Shown here in pieces: positions 32,074 to 40,295 of a stretch of DNA of 64,000 nt (position 1 is the first letter of the stretch; every line of letters begins with the position of its first letter). The stretch is from assembly GCA_016779325.1 (NCBI GenBank), contig JADHNU010000001.1:62001-126000 (forward strand). The letters are read 5' to 3'. The stretch is from Pseudomonadales bacterium (GTDB lineage: Bacteria; Pseudomonadota; Gammaproteobacteria; Pseudomonadales; Azotimanducaceae). The notes beneath the pieces were generated by a model that saw only the letters and a list, made by a program, of their open reading frames with translations, did no database searches and was not told the origin of the DNA. The translations under genes were made by a program, and so were the position numbers.

Positions 32074-33356
32074 AGTCGGGAAAAATCGTTATACAGCGCC
32101 AGGGCCATGAGGCTCACCACTAGCGTTAAACCCACCTGAACCCCGAGGGCTTGCAGGCGCTCTGGCAACGGTTTTCCCCGCAGCCACTCCAGCAAATGCA
32201 GTACCACATGCCCCCCATCAAGGACCGGTATGGGGAGCAGGTTTAAAACCGCCAGGCTCACGCTCAGGAGCGCAAGAAAGCCCAGGAAGGCCTCGACCCC
32301 TGACCTAGCGGAATCGCCGGCGACCTTAGCAATGGTAATGGGTCCACTCAAGTTACTCGTGGATACCAACCCTTGAAGCATCTTCCGGACAAGCCCGAGG
32401 GTCATCAGGGTTTTATCCCAGGTGGCCGCAAAGGCCTCGCCGAGCGCCGCCCCCACGCCCCAACGTTGGACCGCATAGGCTGGACCGACACCGATAAAGC
32501 CTCGGCCCTCCTCGAGACGGGGTCGGATGATCACGCTGCGAGGTTGGCCGCCACGCTCGACGGTCAGGCTGAGCCGTTCTCCCCCGGCCGCCTGCACCGC
32601 AGTCACAAAACTTCGCCAATCGGAGACAGGCTCATCCGCCACGGCCACGACGCGATCCTTTGGCTGCAGTCCTGCCGCCGCCGCGGGGCTATCCTCCAGA
32701 ACCCGGCCAACGACCACGGGATAGGCGGGCTCAAGGTCCAAGGCGCCAAGAAGCCGGGGCTCATCGGCTTCCGCAAGCCAGCGCCTAATGGGCCGAGCCA
32801 GGGTAAAGGGCCCCTCGGGCCCCTCGAAGGTAAAAACGATCTCCCCCGAATCTCCGAGGCGCCGGACCAACGCTTCATTCACCGCCGCCCAGCTGACCGT
32901 GGGCTGGCCGTCCACGGCAAGAACCTCCACCCCCTCCGCTGGCCCTGAGGCCCCCTCCACGGCCTTGAGGTAGGGCACCAAGCCCGTGACCCCAGAGAGG
33001 AACAGCACCCAATAGACGAGGACCGCTAACAGCAGATTAGCGACGGGCCCACCGAGGGCAATGGCGATGCGCGCTGCGGGATGCTTGGAGGAAAAGCTCT
33101 CCTGGCGGGGCGCCGGCGTAACCCCTGGCGCATCCTCCTCGAGCATTTTTACGTAGCCACCCAGGGGAAGCAGGCTCAAGGCAAACTCCGTACCCTCGGC
33201 GTTCTTCTTGTGCCAGACCACGGGGCCCATGCCTAAGGAAAAGCGCAGCACGCGCACCCCGAAGTAGCGGGCCAGAAAATAGTGGCCGGCCTCATGGACC
33301 GTGACCAAAATCCCGAGGGTCAGCAACAGGGCAAGGAGGGTTTGCAGGAGATCCAT
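32070..33356 (-). CDS. rseP: Site-2 protease RseP
   Basis: A 428-residue intramembrane zinc protease. HEAGH at 21-25 is in the first span, the LDGG third-ligand motif in LLPIPVLDGGHVVLH near residue 385, and PDZ domains lie between (the clearer one about 205-280). In E. coli it cleaves anti-sigma factor RseA and remnant signal peptides; the first role depends on an rseA-rpoE system not seen in this window. Confidence 0.96.
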   Translation of the reverse strand: MDLLQTLLALLLTLGILVTVHEAGHYFLARYFGVRVLRFSLGMGPVVWHKKNAEGTEFALSLLPLGGYVKMLEEDAPGVTPAPRQESFSSKHPAARIAIALGGPVANLLLAVLVYWVLFLSGVTGLVPYLKAVEGASGPAEGVEVLAVDGQPTVSWAAVNEALVRRLGDSGEIVFTFEGPEGPFTLARPIRRWLAEADEPRLLGALDLEPAYPVVVGRVLEDSPAAAAGLQPKDRVVAVADEPVSDWRSFVTAVQAAGGERLSLTVERGGQPRSVIIRPRLEEGRGFIGVGPAYAVQRWGVGAALGEAFAATWDKTLMTLGLVRKMLQGLVSTSNLSGPITIAKVAGDSARSGVEAFLGFLALLSVSLAVLNLLPIPVLDGGHVVLHLLEWLRGKPLPERLQALGVQVGLTLVVSLMALALYNDFSRL

Positions 33357-33386
33357 GACAGTTCGCTCTTTCGGCCTAAGCCCTTG

Positions 33387-34571
33387 CTAGCACGCAAATT
33401 TTGGCAAGAGGCCTTCGGCGTATCGACGCGCCGCCTGATCGGCCTGGAGCACCGCCTCGAGGGAGGTTGCTTCGCCGATGTCTGCCTTTGCCATGACGGC
33501 GTCGATGATAGCAGGGATAGCCAGATATCCGATGCGCCGCTCGAGGAAAGCCGCCACAGCGATCTCGTTTGCCGCATTGAGCCAGGCGGGCGCCGTGGCG
33601 CTTCGCTCCGCTGCGGCCAAGGCCAGGGCGAGGCAGGGGAAGCGCTCAAAACTCGGCGCCTCAAAGGTTAGGGACCGGGCAGCGACGAGATCCAAGGGGC
33701 CCACGCCCGAAGCAATACGCTCGGGCCACGCCAACCCCGCAGCGATGGGCGTCCGCATATCCGGTTGCCCCAGCTGGGCCAGGACCGAGCCATCCTCATA
33801 GGCCACGAGAGAATGAATGACTGACTCGGGATGGATCACGACTTCGATGCCCGCGGGAGGGGTCGCAAAGAGCAAGCACGCCTCGATGAACTCCAAGCCC
33901 TTATTCATCATGGTGGCGGAATCCACGGAGATCTTTTGCCCCATGGACCAGTTTGGATGGGCGCAGGCCTCCTCCGGGGTGACCGCGCCCAGGGTTTTCG
34001 GATCTCGCGTGCGAAACGGACCGCCAGATCCCGTGAGCAGTAAGCGGCGAACGCCCACCGGGGCCGCTCCGGCCCGGTAACCGGGCGGCATGCATTGAAA
34101 AAGCGCATTGTGTTCGCTGTCGATGGGGAGAAGCGCCCCGCCGCCCCGACGCACCCCCTCCATGAACAGTGGACCGGCCACGACCAACGCTTCCTTGTTG
34201 GCCAGCAGCACCCGCTTTCCCGCCTCCGCGGCCGCCAGGGTGGGCGCGAGGCCTGCAGCGCCCACGATGGCCGCCATTACCTGATCAACTTCCGGCGCTT
34301 TGGCCACGGCCTCCAAGGCCTGCGGACCGCAAAGCACTTCCGTAGCCAACCCCTCCTGGCGGATCGCCTCCCGAAGACGGCTTGCAGCCTCCGGCTCAAC
34401 CATGACCGCATAGCGGGGCCGAACGCGGCGGCATTGGGCCAGGAGCGTTTCTGCGTTACGCCGCGCCGTGAGGGCAAACACGCCATAGCGCTCCGGGTGC
34501 TGAGCGAGCACGGAAAGCGTGCTCTCCCCAATGGACCCGGTAGCGCCCAAGATCGTCACTAAGCTTTTCAT
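33387..34571 (-). CDS. dxr: 1-deoxy-D-xylulose 5-phosphate reductoisomerase
   Basis: A 394-residue Dxr, committing step of the MEP pathway, NADPH dependent. [10 protein letters not shown] at 9-18 binds [18 protein letters not shown] and GSGGPFRT form the metal and substrate site. Thirty bases before rseP; part of the frr-uppS-cdsA-dxr-rseP-bamA-skp operon. Confidence 0.97.
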   Translation of the reverse strand: MKSLVTILGATGSIGESTLSVLAQHPERYGVFALTARRNAETLLAQCRRVRPRYAVMVEPEAASRLREAIRQEGLATEVLCGPQALEAVAKAPEVDQVMAAIVGAAGLAPTLAAAEAGKRVLLANKEALVVAGPLFMEGVRRGGGALLPIDSEHNALFQCMPPGYRAGAAPVGVRRLLLTGSGGPFRTRDPKTLGAVTPEEACAHPNWSMGQKISVDSATMMNKGLEFIEACLLFATPPAGIEVVIHPESVIHSLVAYEDGSVLAQLGQPDMRTPIAAGLAWPERIASGVGPLDLVAARSLTFEAPSFERFPCLALALAAAERSATAPAWLNAANEIAVAAFLERRIGYLAIPAIIDAVMAKADIGEATSLEAVLQADQAARRYAEGLLPKFAC

Positions 34572-34582
34572 GCGCGTTCCCC

Positions 34583-35386
34583 CTAACCCGCGAAGGCCGG
34601 CAAGGCCTGAAGGCCGAAGGCCGCCAGCGGTAGGGCCGGCAAAAGGGCGTCGAGCCGATCAAGTAGCCCCCCATGGCCGGGCAGCAGCCCCCCGGAATCC
34701 TTTACCCCTGCAGTCCGCTTTAACACGCTTTCAAACAAATCGCCGAAGACCGAACACGCCACCACCAACGCCGAAAAAGCCAGCAGCAGGGGCGTTACGG
34801 GAATGGCGAGGGCAACGGCAAAGGCGACCGACACGGCAAGGGCCAGGCCAGCGCCGCCCAGCGCGCCCTCCCAGCTTTTCCCCGGACTCACCGCCGGCGC
34901 GAGCTTGCGACGCCCAAACTGGCGGCCAGCGAAGTAGGCGCCGATGTCCGCTGCCCACACCACACCAAGGGCCCAGAGGAGCACCAGCGGACCGGCGGCG
35001 TATAAGCCCAACACCGCAAGGTAGGCTAAAGGTAAGACGGCCCAGCCCAGGAAACCCCGGAGCAGCGGCCGTTCGATAATGCGAACCCCTCGAGGGAAGG
35101 TTGCCACCATTCCAAAGAGCGCAAGCCACAGCCCAAGCGCCAGGGCCCAAAGCACAGGGGGCAAGCGGGGCTCCCACAGCCCAACCCCTGCAAGGAGCGC
35201 CCCCAACACGGCAAGGTAGCCGAGACGCCGAAGGCCCCGAAGGGGCGTGAGGGTGGCCCATTCCCAGCCCGCCAGGGCAACCAGCACGCCGATTAGGCTC
35301 GCAAAGGCCCATCCCGGCAGCAAGAAGAGCGCCAGCAGGAACCCCGCCGCCAGAGGAACCGCCGTTAGGATTCGTTGTTTGAGCAT
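34583..35386 (-). CDS. cdsA: Phosphatidate cytidylyltransferase
   Basis: A 267-residue polytopic enzyme making CDP-diacylglycerol from CTP and phosphatidate. The C-terminal signature [21 protein letters not shown] is diagnostic, with several membrane spans before it. ATG at 35386 follows GAGAGGGGGAGC and opens [13 protein letters not shown] as in relatives; the longer frame adds 37 unrelated residues. It works downstream of plsB. Confidence 0.95.
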   Translation of the reverse strand: MLKQRILTAVPLAAGFLLALFLLPGWAFASLIGVLVALAGWEWATLTPLRGLRRLGYLAVLGALLAGVGLWEPRLPPVLWALALGLWLALFGMVATFPRGVRIIERPLLRGFLGWAVLPLAYLAVLGLYAAGPLVLLWALGVVWAADIGAYFAGRQFGRRKLAPAVSPGKSWEGALGGAGLALAVSVAFAVALAIPVTPLLLAFSALVVACSVFGDLFESVLKRTAGVKDSGGLLPGHGGLLDRLDALLPALPLAAFGLQALPAFAG

Positions 35387-35466
35387 GCTCCCCCTCTCGC
35401 TCCACCGCCCCTGCAGTGTACCCCTAAGGCGAGGCCCGGAGGGGGTCCGCGCGCTGGCGAAGGGCC

Positions 35467-36198
35467 CTAGCGGCGACCGAAGCGGCGCTGGCGGCAAAGA
35501 AACTCGTCCAGGGCGTCTTCCAGGGCTCGGCCGTCGAAATCGGGCCAGTAGCGATCCGTAAAGAACAACTCGGTGTAGGCAAACTGCCAGAGCAGGAAAT
35601 TAGAAATCCGGTGATCGCCACCGGTACGAATGCACAAATCGGGGGGCGGCACGCCGGCCAGGCTGAGGGCGCCGTCAAGCGCTGCTTCGTCGATATCCTT
35701 CGCCGCCAGTCGGCCCGCCTCCACTTCCTCTGCTAGCGCCCTAGCCGCGTTGACGATATCCCAGCGGCCGCCGTAGTTCGCGGCAATCATGAGCGTCATG
35801 CGCTGGTTATCAGCCGTAAGGGCTTCCGCATCGGCCATAAGGGCCTGCAGGTCTGAGGAAAAGCGGCTGCGATCGCCAATGATCTGAACCCGGACGCGCT
35901 CGCGGTGGAGTTCACCCACGTCCTCCGTGAGGACCCGCTTCATCAGCGCCATGAGCAGGGACACTTCGCGACGCGGTCGAAACCAATTTTCCGTGGAGAA
36001 GGCAAAGAGCGTGAGCACCTCGACCCCGAGCTCCGCCGCCCGCTGAGCCACCGGACGCACGGCCCGCGCACCTGCGCGGTGGCCGGCGGACCCCGGAAGA
36101 TGGCGCTTCTGCGCCCAGCGGTGGTTCCCATCCATGATGATCGCAACATGGCGGGGAGCAGAGCCTTCCTCTAACCGAGGAGATAGCGCTTCAGACAT
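35467..36198 (-). CDS. uppS: Undecaprenyl diphosphate synthase
   Basis: A 243-residue cis-prenyltransferase making C55 undecaprenyl diphosphate for peptidoglycan and surface polymers. HVAIIMDGNHRWA holds the Mg-binding D23, FSTENW is conserved, and the IPP-binding RTGGDHRISNFLLWQ and YWPDFD follow. Variations (H after MDGN; D in GGDHR) are conservative. ATG at 36198 chosen because similarity starts just after it and GAGG lies upstream. Confidence 0.96.
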   Translation of the reverse strand: MSEALSPRLEEGSAPRHVAIIMDGNHRWAQKRHLPGSAGHRAGARAVRPVAQRAAELGVEVLTLFAFSTENWFRPRREVSLLMALMKRVLTEDVGELHRERVRVQIIGDRSRFSSDLQALMADAEALTADNQRMTLMIAANYGGRWDIVNAARALAEEVEAGRLAAKDIDEAALDGALSLAGVPPPDLCIRTGGDHRISNFLLWQFAYTELFFTDRYWPDFDGRALEDALDEFLCRQRRFGRR

Positions 36199-36261
36199 GG
36201 CGAAGGCCTCGGGGCAGCAGCGCGCGGGCGGTAAGCAAGGGTCCACCCCCTGCAAACTGCC

Positions 36262-36819
36262 TTAAATCTCTAGGAGGTCAGCTTCCTTGCTTTCCAAACG
36301 CTTGTCGACTTCCGCGATAAACCGATCCGTAATTTTCTGGATCGTTTCTTCCGCGCGCCGGGCGTCATCCTCGCTGATCATTTTTTCCTTCAACAGCTCT
36401 TTAATCTGGCTGTTGCTGTCCCGGCGCACGTTGCGCACGGAAACGCGGGCGTGCTCGGCCTCCGCCCGCGCCTGCTTGCCGAGGTCACGACGGGTCTCCT
36501 CGGTCAGCGGCGGCATGGGCAGGCGAATCACGTCCGCCGTGGCATTCGGCGTCAGTCCTAAATCACTTTTTAGGATTGCCCGCTCGACGGCCGGCACGAG
36601 TTTCTTCTCCCAAGGAGAGATCAACAGGGCCCGCGACTCCTCCACCGTGATGCTTGCCACTTGATTAAGCGGCGTGGGGGTGCCGTAGTAATCAATCTTA
36701 ATGTCGTCCAGCAGCGCCGGGCTGGCTCGGCCCGTGCGGATGCGCGCGAAGGCCGTTTCCAGGGCCGCAACGCTCTTTTCCATCCGCGCTTGCGTGTCGT
36801 CCTTAATCTCGTCGATCAC
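36262..36819 (-). CDS. frr: Ribosome recycling factor
   Basis: A 185-residue RRF; with EF-G it splits post-termination ribosomes. [31 protein letters not shown] and the C-terminal [22 protein letters not shown] are diagnostic. GTG at 36819 has AAGGAG upstream and gives family length; it overlaps the pyrH stop (GTGA). Confidence 0.97.
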   Translation of the reverse strand: MIDEIKDDTQARMEKSVAALETAFARIRTGRASPALLDDIKIDYYGTPTPLNQVASITVEESRALLISPWEKKLVPAVERAILKSDLGLTPNATADVIRLPMPPLTEETRRDLGKQARAEAEHARVSVRNVRRDSNSQIKELLKEKMISEDDARRAEETIQKITDRFIAEVDKRLESKEADLLEI

Positions 36820-37553
36820 CGTGGTTCTCCTTGGATGAGAGTGCCATCCTCCTCCCCGAGCATGAGCTTCAGCAGGACCCCCACCTTGCCCATATTGAAG
36901 ACCCGAAGAGGCATGGCGTGATCCCGACATAGGCAGATGGCCGTGAGGTCCATCACCCCGAGGTCGCGCTCAAGCACGTCGTCATAGGTTAGGTAAGGCA
37001 AAAGCTCGGCACTGGGGTCGAACACTGGATCCGCGGTGTAAACGCCGTCCACCTTGGTGGCTTTGAGCACCACGTCCGCATCGACCTCGATACCCCGGAG
37101 GCACGCCGCCGAATCGGTCGTAAAGAAGGGGTTCCCCGTGCCCGCCGCGAACAGGACAACATCGCCCTGATCCAGATAGCGGATGGCTCGGCGACGGTCG
37201 TAGTGCTCGACAATGCCACTCATAGGGATAGACGACATCACGGATGCGGAGATGTTGGCTCGCTCAAGCGCATCGCGCATGGCTAAAGCGTTCATTACCG
37301 TTGCCAACATGCCCATGTGGTCCCCGGTGACGCGATCCAACCCCGCGGCGTGCAAGGCAGCCCCCCGAAAGAGGTTCCCGCCCCCAACGACCAGACCCAC
37401 CTGGACCCCAACGCCGATCAGCTGGCCGATTTCAACAGCCATGCGATCAAGAACCTTCGGGTCGATGCCGAAGTTTTGATCGCCCATGAGCGCCTCGCCG
37501 CTAAGCTTCAGCAAAATACGGCGATACTTGAGCGTTCTCGACGGCTTCGACAC
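36816..37553 (-). CDS. pyrH: UMP kinase
   Basis: A 245-residue bacterial UMP kinase of the amino acid kinase fold, converting UMP to [14 protein letters not shown] and [10 protein letters not shown] bind phosphate, and [18 protein letters not shown] binds nucleotide. It leads to UTP, the substrate of pyrG in this window. Lies between tsf and frr as usual. Confidence 0.98.
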   Translation of the reverse strand: MSKPSRTLKYRRILLKLSGEALMGDQNFGIDPKVLDRMAVEIGQLIGVGVQVGLVVGGGNLFRGAALHAAGLDRVTGDHMGMLATVMNALAMRDALERANISASVMSSIPMSGIVEHYDRRRAIRYLDQGDVVLFAAGTGNPFFTTDSAACLRGIEVDADVVLKATKVDGVYTADPVFDPSAELLPYLTYDDVLERDLGVMDLTAICLCRDHAMPLRVFNMGKVGVLLKLMLGEEDGTLIQGEPR

Positions 37554-37579
37554 GACCCGACCCCTTCTGCTTGGCGAGC

Positions 37580-38443
37580 TTAGCCCTCGCCCCGAACCTG
37601 CGCGGCCACCTCGGCTGCGAAATCCGTCTCTTCTTTCTCGATGCCTTCTCCGACCTCGAAGCGGACCATCGCTTCGAGGGTGGCGCCCGCATCCTTCAAG
37701 AGATCTTTCACCTTCAGGTTACCGTCTTTAACAAAAGGCTGCTCGGTCATGCTGACCTCGGCCTTGTACTTGTTCAGCCGGCCTTCCACCATCTTCGCCA
37801 CGATCTCCGCAGGCTTGCCGCTTTCCGCTGCCTGGGCCTCGTAAATTTCCCGCTCCTTGGCGAGATCTTCCGGGTCGAGGGCTTCCGGCGTCGCCACCTT
37901 CGGATTCAGCGCCACAACGTGCATGGCCAGATCCTTGCCGAGAGCGTCTTCGCCGGCCGAGAGGCCCACGAGCGCCCCCTTGCGGTTATCGGCGTGCACA
38001 TAGGCAGCAACCCGAGCCCCGGTCACCCTAGCGATACGGCGCACCGTGATGTTCTCCCCAATTTCCTGGACCAGAGCTTCCCGCTCGCTTTCAAGACCGG
38101 CCTCAAGCAGGGCAGCGACGTCGTCCGTACCGGCCTCAAAAGCCTGGTCCGCAACCCGCTGAACCCATGCGATGAACCGCTCGTTCCGCGCGGCGAAGTC
38201 CGTCTCAATGTTCACCTCGACCATCACGGCGGAGGAGCCGTCCTCAGCTACGCGAAGCCCAAGGAGCCCTTCCGCGGTGGTACGGCCGGCTTTTTTCGCC
38301 GCCTTCAGCGCACCGTCCTTCCGTAGCTGCTCGATGGCCAGTTCGAGGTCACCCTCGGAAGCCACCAGCGCTTTTTTACAATCCATCATGCCAAGCCCCG
38401 TCCGTTCCCGGAGCTCCTTAACCATGGCTGCGGTAATTGCCAC
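37580..38443 (-). CDS. tsf: Elongation factor Ts
   Basis: A 287-residue EF-Ts, the GDP exchange factor of EF-Tu. [15 protein letters not shown] is the N-terminal signature, FAARNERF the core one. GTG start at 38443 (GTGGCAATTACC) with AGGCAG upstream. Cotranscribed with rpsB across a strong hairpin. Confidence 0.98.
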   Translation of the reverse strand: MAITAAMVKELRERTGLGMMDCKKALVASEGDLELAIEQLRKDGALKAAKKAGRTTAEGLLGLRVAEDGSSAVMVEVNIETDFAARNERFIAWVQRVADQAFEAGTDDVAALLEAGLESEREALVQEIGENITVRRIARVTGARVAAYVHADNRKGALVGLSAGEDALGKDLAMHVVALNPKVATPEALDPEDLAKEREIYEAQAAESGKPAEIVAKMVEGRLNKYKAEVSMTEQPFVKDGNLKVKDLLKDAGATLEAMVRFEVGEGIEKEETDFAAEVAAQVRGEG

Positions 38444-38486
38444 CTGCCTGTCCTCGCTAATTTAATGTGTCTAACTTGACCGAACA

Positions 38487-38505
38487 GGGCGCGCCGAGCG
38501 CGCCC
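38487..38505 (-). terminator. rpsB-tsf intergenic hairpin
   Basis: A perfect 8-bp GC stem, GGGCGCGC with GCGCGCCC, three-base loop, without a following T-run. It sits 23 bases past the rpsB stop. E. coli also has an attenuating structure between these genes, so partial termination or mRNA protection is the likely role. Confidence 0.55.
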
Positions 38506-38527
38506 CGCGAAGGGTTCCCGCTAGGCC

Positions 38528-39280
38528 TTAGGGGGCCTCGGCGGCGACGCCATCGTCCTCAATCTCAACAAACTCGTCTGCAGCGACGTCGCCGGCCGCA
38601 GCGTGCTTGCCCTGGGAGATGGCATCAGCGAAGGCCGCCACGTAAAGGCGAATGGCGCGGATCGCGTCATCGTTGCCCGGGATCACGTGGTCAATGCCGT
38701 CGGGGTTGCTGTTGGTATCAACAATGCCGATCACCGGAATACCCAGCTTGTTGGCTTCGCTGATGGCAATGCGCTCGTGCTCGACGTCGATCACAAAGAG
38801 CGCATCAGGAAGGCCGCCCATGTCCTTAATCCCGCCGATGGCGCGTTCGAGCTTCTCCATCTCCCGGGTGCGCATGAGGGCTTCGCGCTTGGTGAGCTTG
38901 TCGAAGGTGCCGTCCGACGCTTCCGTTTCAAGGTCGCGGAGACGCTTGATGGACTGGCGAATGGTCTTGTAGTTCGTGAGCATACCGCCGAGCCAGCGTT
39001 GATCGACGTAGGGCATCCCCACGCGGCTCGCCTGCTCCTTGATAATTTTCGCTGCGGCGCGCTTGGTGCCAACGAAAAGGAGCTTATTCTTCTTGGCGCC
39101 CATGCGACGGACGTCGTCGAGAGCGGCCCGAAAGCGCGGCAGGGTCTCTTCGAGATTAATGATGTGAATCTTATTGCGGGCTCCGAAAATGAAATTCGCC
39201 ATTTTCGGGTTCCAGTAACGGGTTTGGTGCCCAAAATGCACCCCCGCCTGCAGCAAATCGCGCATGCTGATATCGGTCAC
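38528..39280 (-). CDS. rpsB: 30S ribosomal protein S2
   Basis: A 250-residue S2: [23 protein letters not shown] at the start, [13 protein letters not shown], and [24 protein letters not shown] near the end. The acidic C-terminal tail is common in the family. GTG at 39280 has GGAGA upstream and fits; the longer frame adds 39 unrelated residues encoded by the leader. Confidence 0.97.
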   Translation of the reverse strand: MTDISMRDLLQAGVHFGHQTRYWNPKMANFIFGARNKIHIINLEETLPRFRAALDDVRRMGAKKNKLLFVGTKRAAAKIIKEQASRVGMPYVDQRWLGGMLTNYKTIRQSIKRLRDLETEASDGTFDKLTKREALMRTREMEKLERAIGGIKDMGGLPDALFVIDVEHERIAISEANKLGIPVIGIVDTNSNPDGIDHVIPGNDDAIRAIRLYVAAFADAISQGKHAAAGDVAADEFVEIEDDGVAAEAP

Positions 39281-39303
39281 AAGTTGTCTCCGGGTTAGGC
39301 CTC

Positions 39304-39358
39304 CACGCTTCCCACTTACCGACCCCTTAGGGCACCCCGGCAGGTGTGTCGAAGCGTG
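39304..39358 (-). promoter_or_regulatory. Structured rpsB leader (probable S2 autoregulatory element)
   Basis: CACGCTTC and GAAGCGTG, 39 bases apart, form an 8-bp closing stem 24 bases before the rpsB GTG, enclosing a GC-rich inner hairpin. The 3' arm lies close to the ribosome site. E. coli S2 represses its own operon through the rpsB leader; a similar role is inferred here. Confidence 0.6.
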
Positions 39359-39425
39359 TGCGTATTTTGACCCCTCCAGCAGCGAAGGGTGGGTCATTCA
39401 AGGTATGCTAAGGACTCAAGCGCTG

Positions 39426-39454
39426 CTGACGTCCTTTCGCGGCGCGTTTTATAG
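39426..39454 (+). promoter_or_regulatory. Probable map promoter
   Basis: CTGACG (39426-39431) and TTATAG (39449-39454) with a 17-base spacer, ending 49 bases before the map ATG, within the 223-base divergent gap from rpsB. Matches are moderate. Confidence 0.45.
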
Positions 39455-39503
39455 CACAAATCCCCATCGCGGCAAAAGCCGCCATCGCTCGAAGGCAAGA
39501 ATC

Positions 39504-40295
39504 ATGGCCGACTCTCTGAAGACGCCGGAGGACATTGCTGGCATGCGGGCCGCCGGGGCGGCAGCGGCCTCCGTCCTGGAGATGATTACCCCCTTTGTGG
39601 TACCTGGCACCACCACAAAGGCCCTGAATGATCGATGTCACCGTTTCATCGTTGAGGACCTAGGCTGTATCCCCGCCCCCCTCAACTACCGGGGCGCCCC
39701 CGGACAAACGCCCTTCCCAGCCTCCGTTTGTACGTCCGTGAACCATGTGGTTTGCCATGGCATCCCCACGGAAGGCAAGGCGCTTAAGCGAGGCGACCTG
39801 CTGAACATCGACGTCACGGTCATTAAAGATGGGTGGCACGGCGACACGTCGAAGATGTTTGTCGTCGGCGGCTCGGGCACCGTGCTTGGCGAACGGCTAA
39901 GCCGGGTAGCTCAGGAATGCCTTTATCTCGGCATCGAAGCGGTGCGCCCGGGCGCAACCCTTGGCGACATTGGCCATGTCATCCAGCGCCATGCGGAAGC
40001 GCAGCGCTTCTCCGTGGTGCGCGAATACTGCGGCCATGGTATTGGTCGCGGCTTCCACGAGCCCCCGCAGATCCTCCATTACGGCCGCCCGGGAACGGGA
40101 GAGGTGCTTAAGGAAGGGATGACCTTCACCATCGAGCCCATGATCAATGCCGGGCGCCGGGACGTGAAGCTTCTGCCCGACGGCTGGACCGTGGTCACCA
40201 AAGACCACAAACCGTCCGCCCAGTGGGAGCATACCCTCCTAGTCACCGCCACGGGCGCGGAAATCCTAACCCGCCGGAGTGACGAAACGCTGTGA
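39504..40295 (+). CDS. map: Methionine aminopeptidase, type I
   Basis: A 263-residue MetAP removing initiator methionine. Metal ligands are in NIDVTVIKDGWHGDTSKMF, HGIGRGFHEPP and FTIEPMI; CHGIP contains the conserved histidine. ATG at 39504 matches the family start (MADSLKTPEDI); the frame further upstream is the rpsB leader read on the other strand. Its stop overlaps the glnD GTG. Divergent rpsB and map are usual. Confidence 0.97.
   Translation: MADSLKTPEDIAGMRAAGAAAASVLEMITPFVVPGTTTKALNDRCHRFIVEDLGCIPAPLNYRGAPGQTPFPASVCTSVNHVVCHGIPTEGKALKRGDLLNIDVTVIKDGWHGDTSKMFVVGGSGTVLGERLSRVAQECLYLGIEAVRPGATLGDIGHVIQRHAEAQRFSVVREYCGHGIGRGFHEPPQILHYGRPGTGEVLKEGMTFTIEPMINAGRRDVKLLPDGWTVVTKDHKPSAQWEHTLLVTATGAEILTRRSDETL

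Noticed and set aside
35467-36198. UppS with H in MDGNHRWA and D in GGDHR
   Set aside because: These positions vary among family members (for example MDGNNRWA), and metal and IPP ligands are intact, so no loss of function is implied.
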